Source: CAVVSD01 sp963757125
GTDB lineage: Bacteria > Actinomycetota > Thermoleophilia > Solirubrobacterales > Solirubrobacteraceae
NCBI GenBank assembly: GCA_963757125.1
Contig: CAVWQP010000009.1
Location: forward strand, 620,001-684,000
Direction: 5' to 3'
Length of the DNA stretch: 64,000 nucleotides
The notes under the pieces are model-generated. The model was not told the origin of the DNA. It searched no databases and was given only the letters and a program-made list of their open reading frames with translations. The position numbers were made by a program, and so were the translations under genes. Positions 16,591 to 25,084 of this stretch are shown here, one piece after another. The stretch's first letter is position 1; every line of letters begins with the position of its first letter.

Positions 16591-17447
16591 TCACCTACCT
16601 GCAGGCGGCGATCCTCGGCCTGCTCCAGGGCTTCGCGGAGCCGTTCCCGATCTCGTCGCTCGGGCACGGCGTCCTGCTGCCGCGCATCCTTGGCTGGGAC
16701 ATCCACCAGGACGACCCGTTCTTCCTCTCCTTCCTCGTCGCGACCCACCTCGCGACGGCGCTTGTGCTGGTCGGGTTCTTCTGGGAGGACTGGAAGCGGA
16801 TCGTCGGCGGACTGGTGCGCTCGCTGCGCCAGCGCGAGATCCGCGCCGACGACGCCGACGCGCGCCTGGGGTGGCTGCTCGTCGCGGGCACGATCCCGGT
16901 CGGGCTCATCGGCCTGCTGGCCGAGAAGCCCCTCCGCGCGGCGTTCGCGTCGCCCGAGACCGCGGCGATCTTCCTCGCCCTCAACGGCGTGATGCTCCTC
17001 GGGGCCGAGCGGCTGCGCAAGCGCGTGACGTTCGACACCGAGGCCGGGTCCGACGAGCGTCTCGCACGCCTCGGCTGGGGCAAGGCCGCCGTCATCGGGA
17101 CGTCGCAGGCGATCGGGCTCCTGCCCGGCTTCTCGCGCTCGGGCGCGACGATGAGCGCCGGGCTGCTCGAGGGGCTCAGCAACGAGGACTCCGCCCGCTT
17201 CGCGTTCCTGCTGGCGACGCCGATCATCGGCGCTGCGGCACTACTCAAGGTTCCCGACCTGCTGGGGCCGGATGGCGACGGCGTCCGTGGCCCCGCGCTC
17301 GTCGGAGCGATCTGCGCCGCGGGCACGACGTACATCGCGGTCAAGTTCCTGCTGCGGTTCTTCGAGACCAACCGCCTGACGCCGTTCGGGATCTACTGCA
17401 TCGTCGCCGGGGTCGGCCTGAGCGCCGCGTTCGCCCTGGGACTGTGA
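16587..17447 (+). CDS. uppP: Undecaprenyl-diphosphate phosphatase (UppP/BacA)
   Basis: A 286-residue membrane enzyme that dephosphorylates undecaprenyl pyrophosphate to recycle the lipid carrier of cell-wall synthesis; also known as the bacitracin-resistance protein. Motif 1 reads EPFPISSLGHGVLLP (usual form EFLPISSSGHL) and motif 2 reads LLPGFSRSGATMSAGLL (usual PGxSRSGATI). Length and hydrophobic profile fit the family. The Ser-to-Leu change in motif 1 is unusual. The GTG start at 16587 overlaps the preceding stop, and its own stop overlaps the next start (GTGA), forming a three-gene coupled operon. Confidence 0.88.
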   Translation: MITYLQAAILGLLQGFAEPFPISSLGHGVLLPRILGWDIHQDDPFFLSFLVATHLATALVLVGFFWEDWKRIVGGLVRSLRQREIRADDADARLGWLLVAGTIPVGLIGLLAEKPLRAAFASPETAAIFLALNGVMLLGAERLRKRVTFDTEAGSDERLARLGWGKAAVIGTSQAIGLLPGFSRSGATMSAGLLEGLSNEDSARFAFLLATPIIGAAALLKVPDLLGPDGDGVRGPALVGAICAAGTTYIAVKFLLRFFETNRLTPFGIYCIVAGVGLSAAFALGL

Positions 17448-18415
17448 TCCTCGGCGCCGTCCTGGCGTGCTCGGCGTCGCTCCTCTACAACGTGGGGCTG
17501 GCGCTGCAGGCGCTGGACGCGCGCGAGGCGCCGGCCGACGAGAGCCTGCGCCCGGCGCTGCTGCTGCGGCTCGTGCGGCGCCCGCGCTGGCTCGCCGGCA
17601 CCGGTCTCAACCTCCTCGGCTGGCCGCTGCAGGCGCTCGCCCTCGGGCTCGCGCCGCTCGCCGTGGTGCAGCCGTCGCTGGCGTTCGGGCTGCTGGCGCT
17701 CCTGGCGATCGGGGCGCGGACCCCCGGGGTCCGGGTGGGTCGCCGCGACGTGGGCGCGACGCTCGCGATCCTCGCGGGCGTCGTCGTGGTCGCTGCCGTC
17801 TCCGGTGCGGCCTCGCACGAACCCGGCACCGGCGTCGAGCTGGCGGTGGTGCTGGGCACGCTGGGCGTCCTCACGATCGGCCTGCTCCTCGTCGGGCGCG
17901 GCGCGCTGGTGGCGGTGGCCGCGGGCTGCGCGCTGGCGTGGAGCGGGCTCTCGACGAAGCTCGTCGTCGACGCGATGCACGCTGGGCGCACCGGCCAGGC
18001 GCTGCTGTGGCTCGCGGCGACGGGCGCGGCCGCCGGCCTCGGCCTGCTGGCCGAGATGACGGCGCTGCAGCGCCGCCCGCCGACCCAGGTCGCACCGGTC
18101 GTCTTCGCCGTCCAGGTGCTCGTGCCGATCGCCGTGGCGCCGTGGCTGGCGTCGGAGCCGGTGCGTCACCCGCTGGCGGAGCTCGCCGGCGTCGCCGCGG
18201 TGATCGGCGGAGCCTGGGCGCTGCTGCGCTCCCCCGCGGTGCTCGCGCTCGTGGACGCCGATGCGAGCAGGGTGGACACGGTGACCGGTCGGACGGGCCA
18301 TCGCCCCGCGAACGACGACACGGCCGCGGCGTCGCCCGCCCGCGCGGTGACGACGACGATACGGCCGGCCGGCGGTGGCGCCGTCGAGCGCAGCGTGCCG
18401 ACCGACAGCGCCTGA
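17444..18415 (+). CDS. DMT-superfamily membrane protein (EamA/NIPA-like)
   Basis: A 323-residue membrane protein with about nine spans in the first 275 residues. It has the DMT pattern: LACSASLLYNVGLALQALDARE, LGWPLQALALGLAPLAVVQPS and TALQRRPPTQVAPVVFAVQV. Such proteins export metabolites or carry Mg2+; the substrate here is unknown. GTG 17444 overlaps the uppP stop. The last 50 residues are hydrophilic and overlap the end of the convergent glycosyltransferase gene by 250 nt, so the true functional end is probably near residue 275. Confidence 0.7.
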   Translation: MILGAVLACSASLLYNVGLALQALDAREAPADESLRPALLLRLVRRPRWLAGTGLNLLGWPLQALALGLAPLAVVQPSLAFGLLALLAIGARTPGVRVGRRDVGATLAILAGVVVVAAVSGAASHEPGTGVELAVVLGTLGVLTIGLLLVGRGALVAVAAGCALAWSGLSTKLVVDAMHAGRTGQALLWLAATGAAAGLGLLAEMTALQRRPPTQVAPVVFAVQVLVPIAVAPWLASEPVRHPLAELAGVAAVIGGAWALLRSPAVLALVDADASRVDTVTGRTGHRPANDDTAAASPARAVTTTIRPAGGGAVERSVPTDSA

Positions 18416-19959
18416 CCTCCGATGAGGATCGCGTGGTGCGTCCGCGCGAGGACGTACTCGCCGACGCTCAGGCCCCGCGCCGGCTGCAGGTACGCCTGCC
18501 CGGCGAGGAGGTGCCTGCTGCGCAGCCAGCGGGCCGGCGCCGGGCTCGGCAGCTCCGTGATGACCTCGTCCCCCGCAGCCTGGGCGGCGGCCAGGGTGCT
18601 CGGGAGCATCGGTCCCGGGACCGCGAAGGTGACGTGCACGCCGCGCGCGGCCAGCCGCGGCGCCAGCATTGAGACCGCGTGCGGATCCGTGCGCAGGACC
18701 AGGGCACCCTCGCGGTGGCCGGTCACGACCTGGGTCACCGGCTCGGCCTCGAGAGGTCGGGCGACCAGCGACCACGCCTCGTCCGTGCAGAGTCCGACGT
18801 ACAGCGACGCGACGCACAGGAGCGGCGCGAGCGACCGCTCGACGAGCAGCCTCCACCGCGGCAGCGGCAGGATCCGGCCCCGGGCCGCGGCCGTCACCAC
18901 GGCCGGGTCGTCGCCCGTGACGGCCGCGGCCGTCATCGGCTCCTGCGCGAGGTGGGTCTCCAACGCACGGCGCAGATCCGCGGGCGTGTCGGCCAGCGTG
19001 AGCAGGCCCAGCCGCTGCATCGACCGGTTGTGGACCCGGATGTGCCCGATCGAGCACCCGTAGGCGATCATCGGGCAGCCGCAGCTGAGCGCCTCCAGCG
19101 ACGTCACGCCGCCGGTCGAGTGCACGACGACATCGGCCGCCCGCAGGAGCGCATCCATCTGGTCCGTGAACCCCCAGACCTCGACCCGCGGCTCGCCGGC
19201 GAAGCGCCGCCGCAGCGCGGCGCACGCTGCGTCGTTGTCACCGGTGACGACGACGACGCGGTCGGCGCCCGCGGCGAGGGCCTCGCACGCGCCACCGCCC
19301 AGGTCCCCGACGCCCCAGGCGCCGCCCGACACGGCGACGAGGCTCCCGGTCGCCGGGAGGCCGAGCGACGCGCGCGCCGCGGCGGCGTCGCGGGGAAGCA
19401 GGAACCGCCGCGCGACGATGGGCCGGACGATCGCCGCGCTGCCGGCACCCGCGCGGCGCTCGACCCGGGAGACCGCGTCGTGGTGCATGACCAGGTGGAC
19501 GTCGATGCCCGGGTGCGACCAGATGGGGAAGTCGGCCATGTCGGTGATCGGCGCGACGACCGGCACCGCGAGTCTGCGACGGCGACGCATGCGCCCGAGG
19601 ACGCTCGTGAGGGCGGGATGCGTCGAGACGATGACGTCCGGGGTCGCGCGAGCGATCTGGCGGGTGATCCGCCGTCGCCCGGCGAGGCTGAGCGCGCAGC
19701 TCCCGAGGCCGCGCAGCGGTGGCACCTTCGTGAAGACGCTGTACATGACGCCGAAGCTCCAGGGCGCGAACCGCAGCTGGGCGCGGTAGCCGTCGCGGAA
19801 GACGAGTCGCGCGAGGCGCCCGAGCGAGGCCAGGCCGTCCTCGGTCGTCACGGAGAAGCCCTGCTCGCGCAGGCCCTCGGCGAGCGCCTCGCCCGCCGCC
19901 AGGTGCCCACCGCCGACGTCGGCCGTCAGGATGAGAGCTGTGGGCACGCGGGCGATCAT
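18166..19959 (-). CDS. MGDG-synthase-type glycosyltransferase with a C-terminal polysaccharide-deacetylase-like domain
   Basis: A 597-residue protein. Residues 1-360 are a GT28/MGDG-synthase-like transferase: LILTADVGGGHLAAGEALAEGL at the start (acceptor-lipid binding), DVIVSTHPALTSVLGRM, and the nucleotide-sugar motif VVHSTGGVTSLEALSCGCPMI. After a hydrophobic helix (about 375-390), residues 400-565 resemble a NodB-type deacetylase (VLRTDPHAVSMLAPRLAARGV, VTFAVPGPML, AGDEVITEL), but the usual metal-binding Asp/His set is degraded. The likely role is glycolipid or lipid-carrier glycosylation in the envelope. The 3' end overlaps the convergent DMT gene by 250 nt; the last 40 Ser/Ala/Thr-rich residues may not be under selection. 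Confidence 0.75.
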   Translation of the reverse strand: MIARVPTALILTADVGGGHLAAGEALAEGLREQGFSVTTEDGLASLGRLARLVFRDGYRAQLRFAPWSFGVMYSVFTKVPPLRGLGSCALSLAGRRRITRQIARATPDVIVSTHPALTSVLGRMRRRRRLAVPVVAPITDMADFPIWSHPGIDVHLVMHHDAVSRVERRAGAGSAAIVRPIVARRFLLPRDAAAARASLGLPATGSLVAVSGGAWGVGDLGGGACEALAAGADRVVVVTGDNDAACAALRRRFAGEPRVEVWGFTDQMDALLRAADVVVHSTGGVTSLEALSCGCPMIAYGCSIGHIRVHNRSMQRLGLLTLADTPADLRRALETHLAQEPMTAAAVTGDDPAVVTAAARGRILPLPRWRLLVERSLAPLLCVASLYVGLCTDEAWSLVARPLEAEPVTQVVTGHREGALVLRTDPHAVSMLAPRLAARGVHVTFAVPGPMLPSTLAAAQAAGDEVITELPSPAPARWLRSRHLLAGQAYLQPARGLSVGEYVLARTHHAILIGGQALSVGTLRSTAPPPAGRIVVVTARAGDAAAVSSFAGRWPVRPVTVSTLLASASTSASTAGERSSAQAPPITAATPASSASG

Positions 19960-20012
19960 CCGCGCCGGCGCCTGAACGGTTCCTGAACCTCAGAGGAACA
20001 GGCGTCTTGCAG

Positions 20013-21215
20013 CTACTGGTCGGCCGGGGCGCTGACCGCGGCGCCCAACACCGTGAGCGGCTTGCGGATCCCGTCCCCGGTCATGCCGGGCTTGCAGGCG
20101 ACCTCGTAGCTCCCCGGCGGCAGCTCGACGACGAGGTCGCGACTCGTCCCGGGCCCGACGTTCTCGACCTCGCCCATGACGCGATCACCGGTGCCGTAGA
20201 CGTACACCTCCGTCACCTGGGAGCCGTCGTTCTTCACGGAGAACGTCCGGTTCCCGGGGTCGATCGACGCGTGGGTCGTCTCGCAGGCGGTGTCGCTCGC
20301 GGTCACGCCGACCGCGTCGGCCTTCGGCTTTGGCGAGGAGCTGGATCCGCCGCAGCCGGCGACGACGACCAGCAGCGCCGCCGCGGCCGCCGTCGCGACC
20401 ACCGCGCCGGGGACGCGTGCTCGGCGCAGGAACAGAAGCATCACCGGCACGATGTAGGCGACCCAGACGACCGCCTGCAGGACCGTCGTCTGCGGCGAGA
20501 GGTTGATCGTGCCCTTGAGGAGCGTGCCGTACCAGCTGCCCGGCGGCACCTGCGCGGAGATGTCGAACGCGAGCGAGTCGAGGCCGCCGAGGACGCCGCC
20601 CTCCTGGAGGTCGTGCACCCCGTAGGCCAGCACCCCGGCGGCGACGACGACGAGGGCGGCGCCAGTCCACGTGAAGAAGCGCGCGAGGTCCAGCGTCACC
20701 GAGCGGCGGTACAGGAGCCAGGCGAGGACGATCGCCGTCGCGACGCCGAGGGCGAACCCGACGACGGGGGAGAGGGTGGACCCCGCGGCCTGGACCGCGC
20801 TCCAGAAGAACAGCGCCGTCTCCAGGCCCTCGCGCGCCACGGCAATGAACGCCGTCGTGGCGACTGCGATGGCGCCGAGGTCCAGCGCCACCTCCAGCGA
20901 GCCGGACAGGTCGGCGCGCATGTTCTGCGCCGTGCGGCGCATCCAGAAGATCATCCACGTCACGAAGCCCACCGCGACGATCGACAGCGTCCCGCCGAAC
21001 GTCTCGCGCGACTGCCCCGTCTGCAGGATGTCCGCCGACGTGTAGGTCAGCAGCGCGCCGAACGCGACGCTGACCGCGACGGCGGTCGCGACCCCGAGCC
21101 CGACGGGGGCCAGGCGGTCCCGCCGGTCGGTCCGCACCAGGTAGGCGATGAGGATGCTGACGACGAGGGCGGCCTCCAGGCCCTCGCGCAGTCCGATGAG
21201 GAAGTTCGCGAACAT
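20013..21215 (-). CDS. FTR1-family iron permease fused to an EfeO-type cupredoxin domain
   Basis: A 400-residue protein. Residues 1-285 are an FTR1/EfeU iron permease with the two REXXE iron-binding motifs (REGLEA at 10-15 and REGLET in the fourth span). The C-terminus (about 310-400) is the cupredoxin-like domain of EfeO with VTEVYVYGTGDRVMGEVENVG and CKPGMTGDGIR. The junction reads LLVVVAGCGGSSSS, a perfect lipobox, as if an EfeO lipoprotein signal had been joined in frame to the permease. The ATG at 21215 is chosen since FTR1 proteins begin just there; a GTG at 21227 is possible. It imports ferric or ferrous iron and is probably iron-repressed by the overlapping iron box. Confidence 0.88.
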   Translation of the reverse strand: MFANFLIGLREGLEAALVVSILIAYLVRTDRRDRLAPVGLGVATAVAVSVAFGALLTYTSADILQTGQSRETFGGTLSIVAVGFVTWMIFWMRRTAQNMRADLSGSLEVALDLGAIAVATTAFIAVAREGLETALFFWSAVQAAGSTLSPVVGFALGVATAIVLAWLLYRRSVTLDLARFFTWTGAALVVVAAGVLAYGVHDLQEGGVLGGLDSLAFDISAQVPPGSWYGTLLKGTINLSPQTTVLQAVVWVAYIVPVMLLFLRRARVPGAVVATAAAAALLVVVAGCGGSSSSPKPKADAVGVTASDTACETTHASIDPGNRTFSVKNDGSQVTEVYVYGTGDRVMGEVENVGPGTSRDLVVELPPGSYEVACKPGMTGDGIRKPLTVLGAAVSAPADQ

Positions 21216-21235
21216 GGTTAGGCGCACCTAACCAT
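21214..21235 (-). promoter_or_regulatory. DtxR/IdeR-type iron box
   Basis: ATGGTTAGG-CGCA-CCTAACCAT is a perfect 9-bp inverted repeat. On the minus strand, TTAGGTGCGCCTAACCATA differs at only two informative positions from the actinobacterial iron-box consensus TWAGGTNAGSCTNACCTWA. It overlaps the start codon of the iron permease gene, so binding of an iron-loaded DtxR/IdeR repressor would block transcription or early elongation. The site also lies 78 nt from the divergent regulator gene at 21313. Confidence 0.75.
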
Positions 21236-21312
21236 AGCGTTCGGGCCTCATCGCGGCCCGGTCGTGTTTTCGTTCAGGCAGCCGTCATGTTGCCGAGTGC
21301 ACGCTGCCGTGC

Positions 21313-21945
21313 GTGGACCTCCTGCTCGTCGAGCCCGACCCCCCGGTCGCCGCCTTCGCCCGCCGCGTCCTGCGGTTCCGGGGCGCGCACGTCGCGGTGA
21401 TGGGCGATCCCGCCCGGGCCATGGAGGAGCTGCGGGCCGGCCGCCCGTACGACGGCGTGGTGCTCGCCGAGCACGACGCCTGCCGCCGGATGCGCGAGGA
21501 GGGGATCTGGACCACGGCGCTGCTGCTCATCGAGCCGGGAGGCACGCTCGAGCGCGCTCGCGAGAGCGGCGCCGACGGCTACCTGCGCAAGCCCTTCTCG
21601 GGCGCGCAGCTGCTCACCGCGCTGCTCGACCTCGACGGCGAGACCGACGACGTGTCCGCGGCAGGGCTGGAGCTGCACCCCGGGCGGCGGGCGGTCACGA
21701 AGGCAGGGACGGAGGTCCGTCTCTCCCCGATCGAGTTCGTCCTGCTCGAGCTGCTCGCCCGGCACGTCGGCGAGGTGGTCGACCGGGCGCGCCTGCTCGA
21801 GCACGGCTGGAGCTACGAGTACGCGAACAGCTCCAACGTCGTCGAGGTGTACCTCGGGAGGCTGCGCGAGAAGGTCGATCGCCCCTTCGGCACCCACACG
21901 ATCGAGACGGTCCGCGGCAAGGGCTACCGGCTCGTCGACTCATGA
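21313..21945 (+). CDS. OmpR-family regulator with degenerate receiver
   Basis: A 210-residue protein. The winged-helix DNA-binding half (about 115-210) is intact, ending TIETVRGKGYRLVDS, with SSNVVEVYLGRLREKVDRPFG. The receiver keeps an acidic start (VEPD) and the Lys in YLRKPF, but the phosphoacceptor position is Ala52 (VVLA-EHD) and the MPGxDG loop is deleted. It therefore cannot be phosphorylated in the usual way. Start is GTG 21313. Its stop overlaps the next regulator's start (ATGA), and the two share 50 or so residues of very similar C-terminal sequence, so they arose by duplication. No kinase gene is adjacent. Confidence 0.82.
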   Translation: MDLLLVEPDPPVAAFARRVLRFRGAHVAVMGDPARAMEELRAGRPYDGVVLAEHDACRRMREEGIWTTALLLIEPGGTLERARESGADGYLRKPFSGAQLLTALLDLDGETDDVSAAGLELHPGRRAVTKAGTEVRLSPIEFVLLELLARHVGEVVDRARLLEHGWSYEYANSSNVVEVYLGRLREKVDRPFGTHTIETVRGKGYRLVDS

Positions 21946-22631
21946 AGGTGCTCATCGTCGAGGACGAGTTGAAGATGGCCGGTCTCATCCGGCGCGGCCT
22001 GCGCGCCGACGGCATCTCTGCCGATGTCGCGCTGAAGGGCGAGGACGCGCTGTGGATGGCGATCGCGTCGCGCTACGACGCGATCGTCCTCGACGTGGTG
22101 CTGCCCGGCATCGACGGCTTCGAGGTCTGCCGGCGGCTGCGTGCGGACGGCGTGTGGGCGCCGGTGCTCATGCTCGCCGCGCGCGGCGACGTCGACGACC
22201 GCGTCCGCGGCCTGGACGACGGCGCCGACGACTACGTGGTCAAGCCGTTCAACTTCGCCGAGCTCTCCGCTCGCCTGCGGGCGCTCGCGCGCCGCGGTCC
22301 CGTCGAGCGCCCAGCGATCCTCGCCGCGGGCGATCTGCAGCTCGATCCGGCGACGCGGCGTGTCAGCCGCGGCGGCGTGGACGTGAGCCTCTCGGCGAAG
22401 GAGTTCCTGCTGCTCGAGGCCTTCATGCGGCGGCCGGGTCACGTACTCGACCGCTTCCAGCTGCTCGAACGCGCATGGGAGTACGACTACGAGAACCGGT
22501 CGAACGTCGTCGACGTGTACGTGCGCTACCTGCGCGAGAAGATCGACCGGCCGTTCGGCGTCGAGTCCCTCGAGACGGTCCGCGGCGTCGGCTACCGATT
22601 GCGCACGGACGGTGGACGCGCGCGGCGATGA
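21942..22631 (+). CDS. OmpR/PhoB-family response regulator (orphan)
   Basis: A 229-residue complete regulator with E7-D8, phosphoacceptor Asp51 in VLDVVLPGIDG, Lys in YVVKPFNF and a winged-helix domain with SNVVDVYVRYLREKIDRPFG and ETVRGVGYRL. It is translationally coupled (ATGA) to the degenerate regulator just upstream. No kinase is encoded nearby, so its phosphodonor lies elsewhere. The two regulators may form a heterodimer or compete for the same sites. Confidence 0.9.
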   Translation: MKVLIVEDELKMAGLIRRGLRADGISADVALKGEDALWMAIASRYDAIVLDVVLPGIDGFEVCRRLRADGVWAPVLMLAARGDVDDRVRGLDDGADDYVVKPFNFAELSARLRALARRGPVERPAILAAGDLQLDPATRRVSRGGVDVSLSAKEFLLLEAFMRRPGHVLDRFQLLERAWEYDYENRSNVVDVYVRYLREKIDRPFGVESLETVRGVGYRLRTDGGRARR

Positions 22632-22682
22632 CGCCGCGATGATCGCGGTCCTGCGCATCTGCGGCGCCGCCCCTCTCGCCGA

Positions 22683-24281
22683 TCACGTCGTGGCCTCGGC
22701 GCTGAGCCGCAGGAGGATCCGCGACGGACCGAGCCCCGCTTGGCGTGACACGTCGGTCGAGTGCCGGACCGCCCACTGCGCGGCCGGGCTGCACGAGGGT
22801 GCACCCCGGGATCGACAGCCCTGCTCGCTGAGCAGGAGATAGCGGACGTTCCCACTGCGGACGAGGCGCTCGAGCCTGGCCGCCGTCGTGAACGGCTGGC
22901 CGAGCCAGCTCGTCAGCATGAGCACTGGCCGGCCGTCGCGAGCGACGATCGGCCCGGCGCTGATGGTGTCCGCGCTGGCCAGTTCGTACGACGCGCTGCC
23001 TTGGTGCGCTCTGAGGTAGCGACTGAGGGACGCGACCTCTCCTCCGGGGAACGCCCCAAGCGTCTGCGAGTCCTCGGTGCCTGCCCGAGCAAGCTGCACC
23101 GAGATGGCGAGTGGCCACGCGAGGACACCGGCCGCCAGGGTGGCGACGACGAGCGCAGCGGTCGTGGGCGCCCACCCTCGATGTCGTGCGAGCGCGCCGA
23201 CCATCCCGGCGAGGCCGATGCCGAGCGCGGCGGCGACGCTCGGGGTGAACGCCTCCATGTAGCGGATGCGCGGACGACCCTGGAGGCTGAAGAACACGTA
23301 GCCACACAGGAGCCATACGCCGATCCCCGCGCCGACGGCCGCCCGCATGCCGTTGACGCGCCGCAGCACGACGATCCCGAAGAGGACCAGCGCCGGCAGC
23401 AGTTCGATGCCGATCATCCGCCAGTAGTGGTCGGGGCCGTCGAGGAAGAGGCGGACCGGGCTCGGCGACGGCAGCGAGGCGGAGAAGGATCCGGGCGCTG
23501 GATACCCCAGCCGGTTCGCGCCGTTGTAGACGAGGATCACGTTGGCGATCGAGCCGTCCGTGGAGCCGGCGGGCCACGGATGGGGGCCGGGGGCGAGGCT
23601 CGCCGCCACAGGCCACGCCGCGGCGGCCACGAGGAACGCGGCTCCGCCGCCGAGCAGCACCCGGCGCCAGTCGGAGCGCGACCTCGCGACGGTCACCACG
23701 GCAAGGACGATGAGCGCTGGAAGCGCCACGGCGACCTCGAACAGCTTCACCTCGAAGGCGAGTCCTGCGAGCGCACCGGCGACGGCGACGGCGCGGCCAC
23801 GGAACCGCTCGGGCGCGGCGACGATCACCCAGGCCGCCGCCAGCAGCAGCGTGCCCATCAGCGTGTCCATCGTGTCGGAGCGTGCTGTCAGCACCGCGGC
23901 GGGGAGCACCGCGAGCGAGGCGCCCGCGACCAGGCCGGCGGTCTCGCCGAAGCCGCGCCGCACGAGGTCGTAGAGGATCGGCACGGCCAGCGTCCCCGCG
24001 ATCGCCTGCGGAAGGCGCAACGCGACGGACGAGAACCCGAGCGCCTTGATCGAGGCGACCTGGAGCCACAGGTCGATCGGCGGCTTGTCGATCGACACGG
24101 AGCCGCCCGGCTCCAGGGCGCCGAAGAACAGGTTGCGCCACGACAGCGACATCGAGCGCACGGCGGCGTCGTAGAACGGGTTCGGCGGCACCCGGTCGAA
24201 CGCCCACAACCGGATCGTCGCCGCCCCAGCCGTCAGCGCGACGACGCTGAGGATCACCCGCGCGGAGGGCGTCAGCGACAC
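22683..24281 (-). CDS. Membrane glycosyltransferase (GT39/GT83, ArnT/PMT-like)
   Basis: A 532-residue polytopic protein with about ten to twelve spans. The N-terminal loop contains NPFYDAAVRSMSLSWRNL and the family motif SIDKPPIDLWLQ, with RSDTMDTLMGTLLL and VKLFEVAVALPALI further on, typical of lipid-phosphate-sugar-dependent glycosyltransferases such as YkcB or ArnT. A C-terminal extracytoplasmic domain follows (about 430-532). It would transfer a sugar from a polyprenyl-phosphate donor to a lipid, wall polymer or protein. It starts at GTG 24281, 3 nt after the stop of the ABC permease. Confidence 0.82.
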   Translation of the reverse strand: MSLTPSARVILSVVALTAGAATIRLWAFDRVPPNPFYDAAVRSMSLSWRNLFFGALEPGGSVSIDKPPIDLWLQVASIKALGFSSVALRLPQAIAGTLAVPILYDLVRRGFGETAGLVAGASLAVLPAAVLTARSDTMDTLMGTLLLAAAWVIVAAPERFRGRAVAVAGALAGLAFEVKLFEVAVALPALIVLAVVTVARSRSDWRRVLLGGGAAFLVAAAAWPVAASLAPGPHPWPAGSTDGSIANVILVYNGANRLGYPAPGSFSASLPSPSPVRLFLDGPDHYWRMIGIELLPALVLFGIVVLRRVNGMRAAVGAGIGVWLLCGYVFFSLQGRPRIRYMEAFTPSVAAALGIGLAGMVGALARHRGWAPTTAALVVATLAAGVLAWPLAISVQLARAGTEDSQTLGAFPGGEVASLSRYLRAHQGSASYELASADTISAGPIVARDGRPVLMLTSWLGQPFTTAARLERLVRSGNVRYLLLSEQGCRSRGAPSCSPAAQWAVRHSTDVSRQAGLGPSRILLRLSAEATT

Positions 24282-24284
24282 GGA

Positions 24285-25084
24285 CTATGCGTCGCGTCGT
24301 ACGAGCAGCACCGCCGCCACGATGATCGCGAGGGCGGTGTAGCCGCAGAAGACCGCGAATCCGCTCCACGGCGACAGGTGGTGCGGGCTGTCGAACACGA
24401 CGGTCGTGACGGCGCTCCCGGCGTTCAGGGGCAGGTAGGGGTTGATCGCGTCGCCCGTGGTCGCGGGCAGGATCGCGGTGATGCCGGGGAGGACGAAGAG
24501 GAGGCCGACGAAGAGGGCGATGCCACCGGCGGTGTTGCGCACGATGGCCCCGAGCGCGAGGCTGAACGCGCCGAGCACGGTGAGGAACAGGGCGGTGCCT
24601 ACGACGACACGCAGTGCTCCGGGGTCCCCGAGCCCGTGCTGCAGGCTGCGTTGCGCCACGATCGCCTGGACCGCGAGGAACGAGATGAAGCTCGCGACGA
24701 GCATGAGTCCGAACGTCACAGCGGCGTAGACGCCGAGCTTGGCGAAGAGCACCGGCGTGCGCCGCGGGACGGCCATGAAGCTGGAGCGGATCATCCCCGT
24801 CGTGTACTCGCCGGAGATGATCATCACGCCGAGCACGCCGATCGCGAGCATGGCGAGGTGCCAGCCGCCGACCGCCGGGTCCAGCGAGTTGTAGGTCAGG
24901 CGGTCGTGCGCCTCCAGATGCGTCCAGCGGTTCATCTGCACCGCCGCGACGAGGGCACCGAGCCTGCCATGGACACCGTCGCGGCGAGCAGCGACCAGCG
25001 CGTCGAGCGCAGCGACCGGAGCTTGATCCATTCGGATCGCAGCACGGCGGCGGGCGTGACGCGCGCAGCGGCGACGGCGCTCAT
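24285..25084 (-). pseudogene. ABC-2 type permease, split by a single-base frameshift
   Basis: The permease begins at ATG 25084 (MSAVAAARVTPAAVLRSEW, then KLRSLRSTRWSLLAATVSMAG) and continues in another frame (LGALVAAVQMNRWTHLEAHD, then the spans and EYTTGMIRSSFMAVPRRTPVLFAK) to the stop at 24285. The switch falls near 24963-24968; adding one C to GGCTCGG would restore a continuous protein of about 266 residues. Downstream sequence shows six spans and intact coupling-helix motifs, so a sequencing indel is likelier than loss of function. As given, the ATPase frame reads straight into the permease N-terminus without a stop. Confidence 0.7.
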
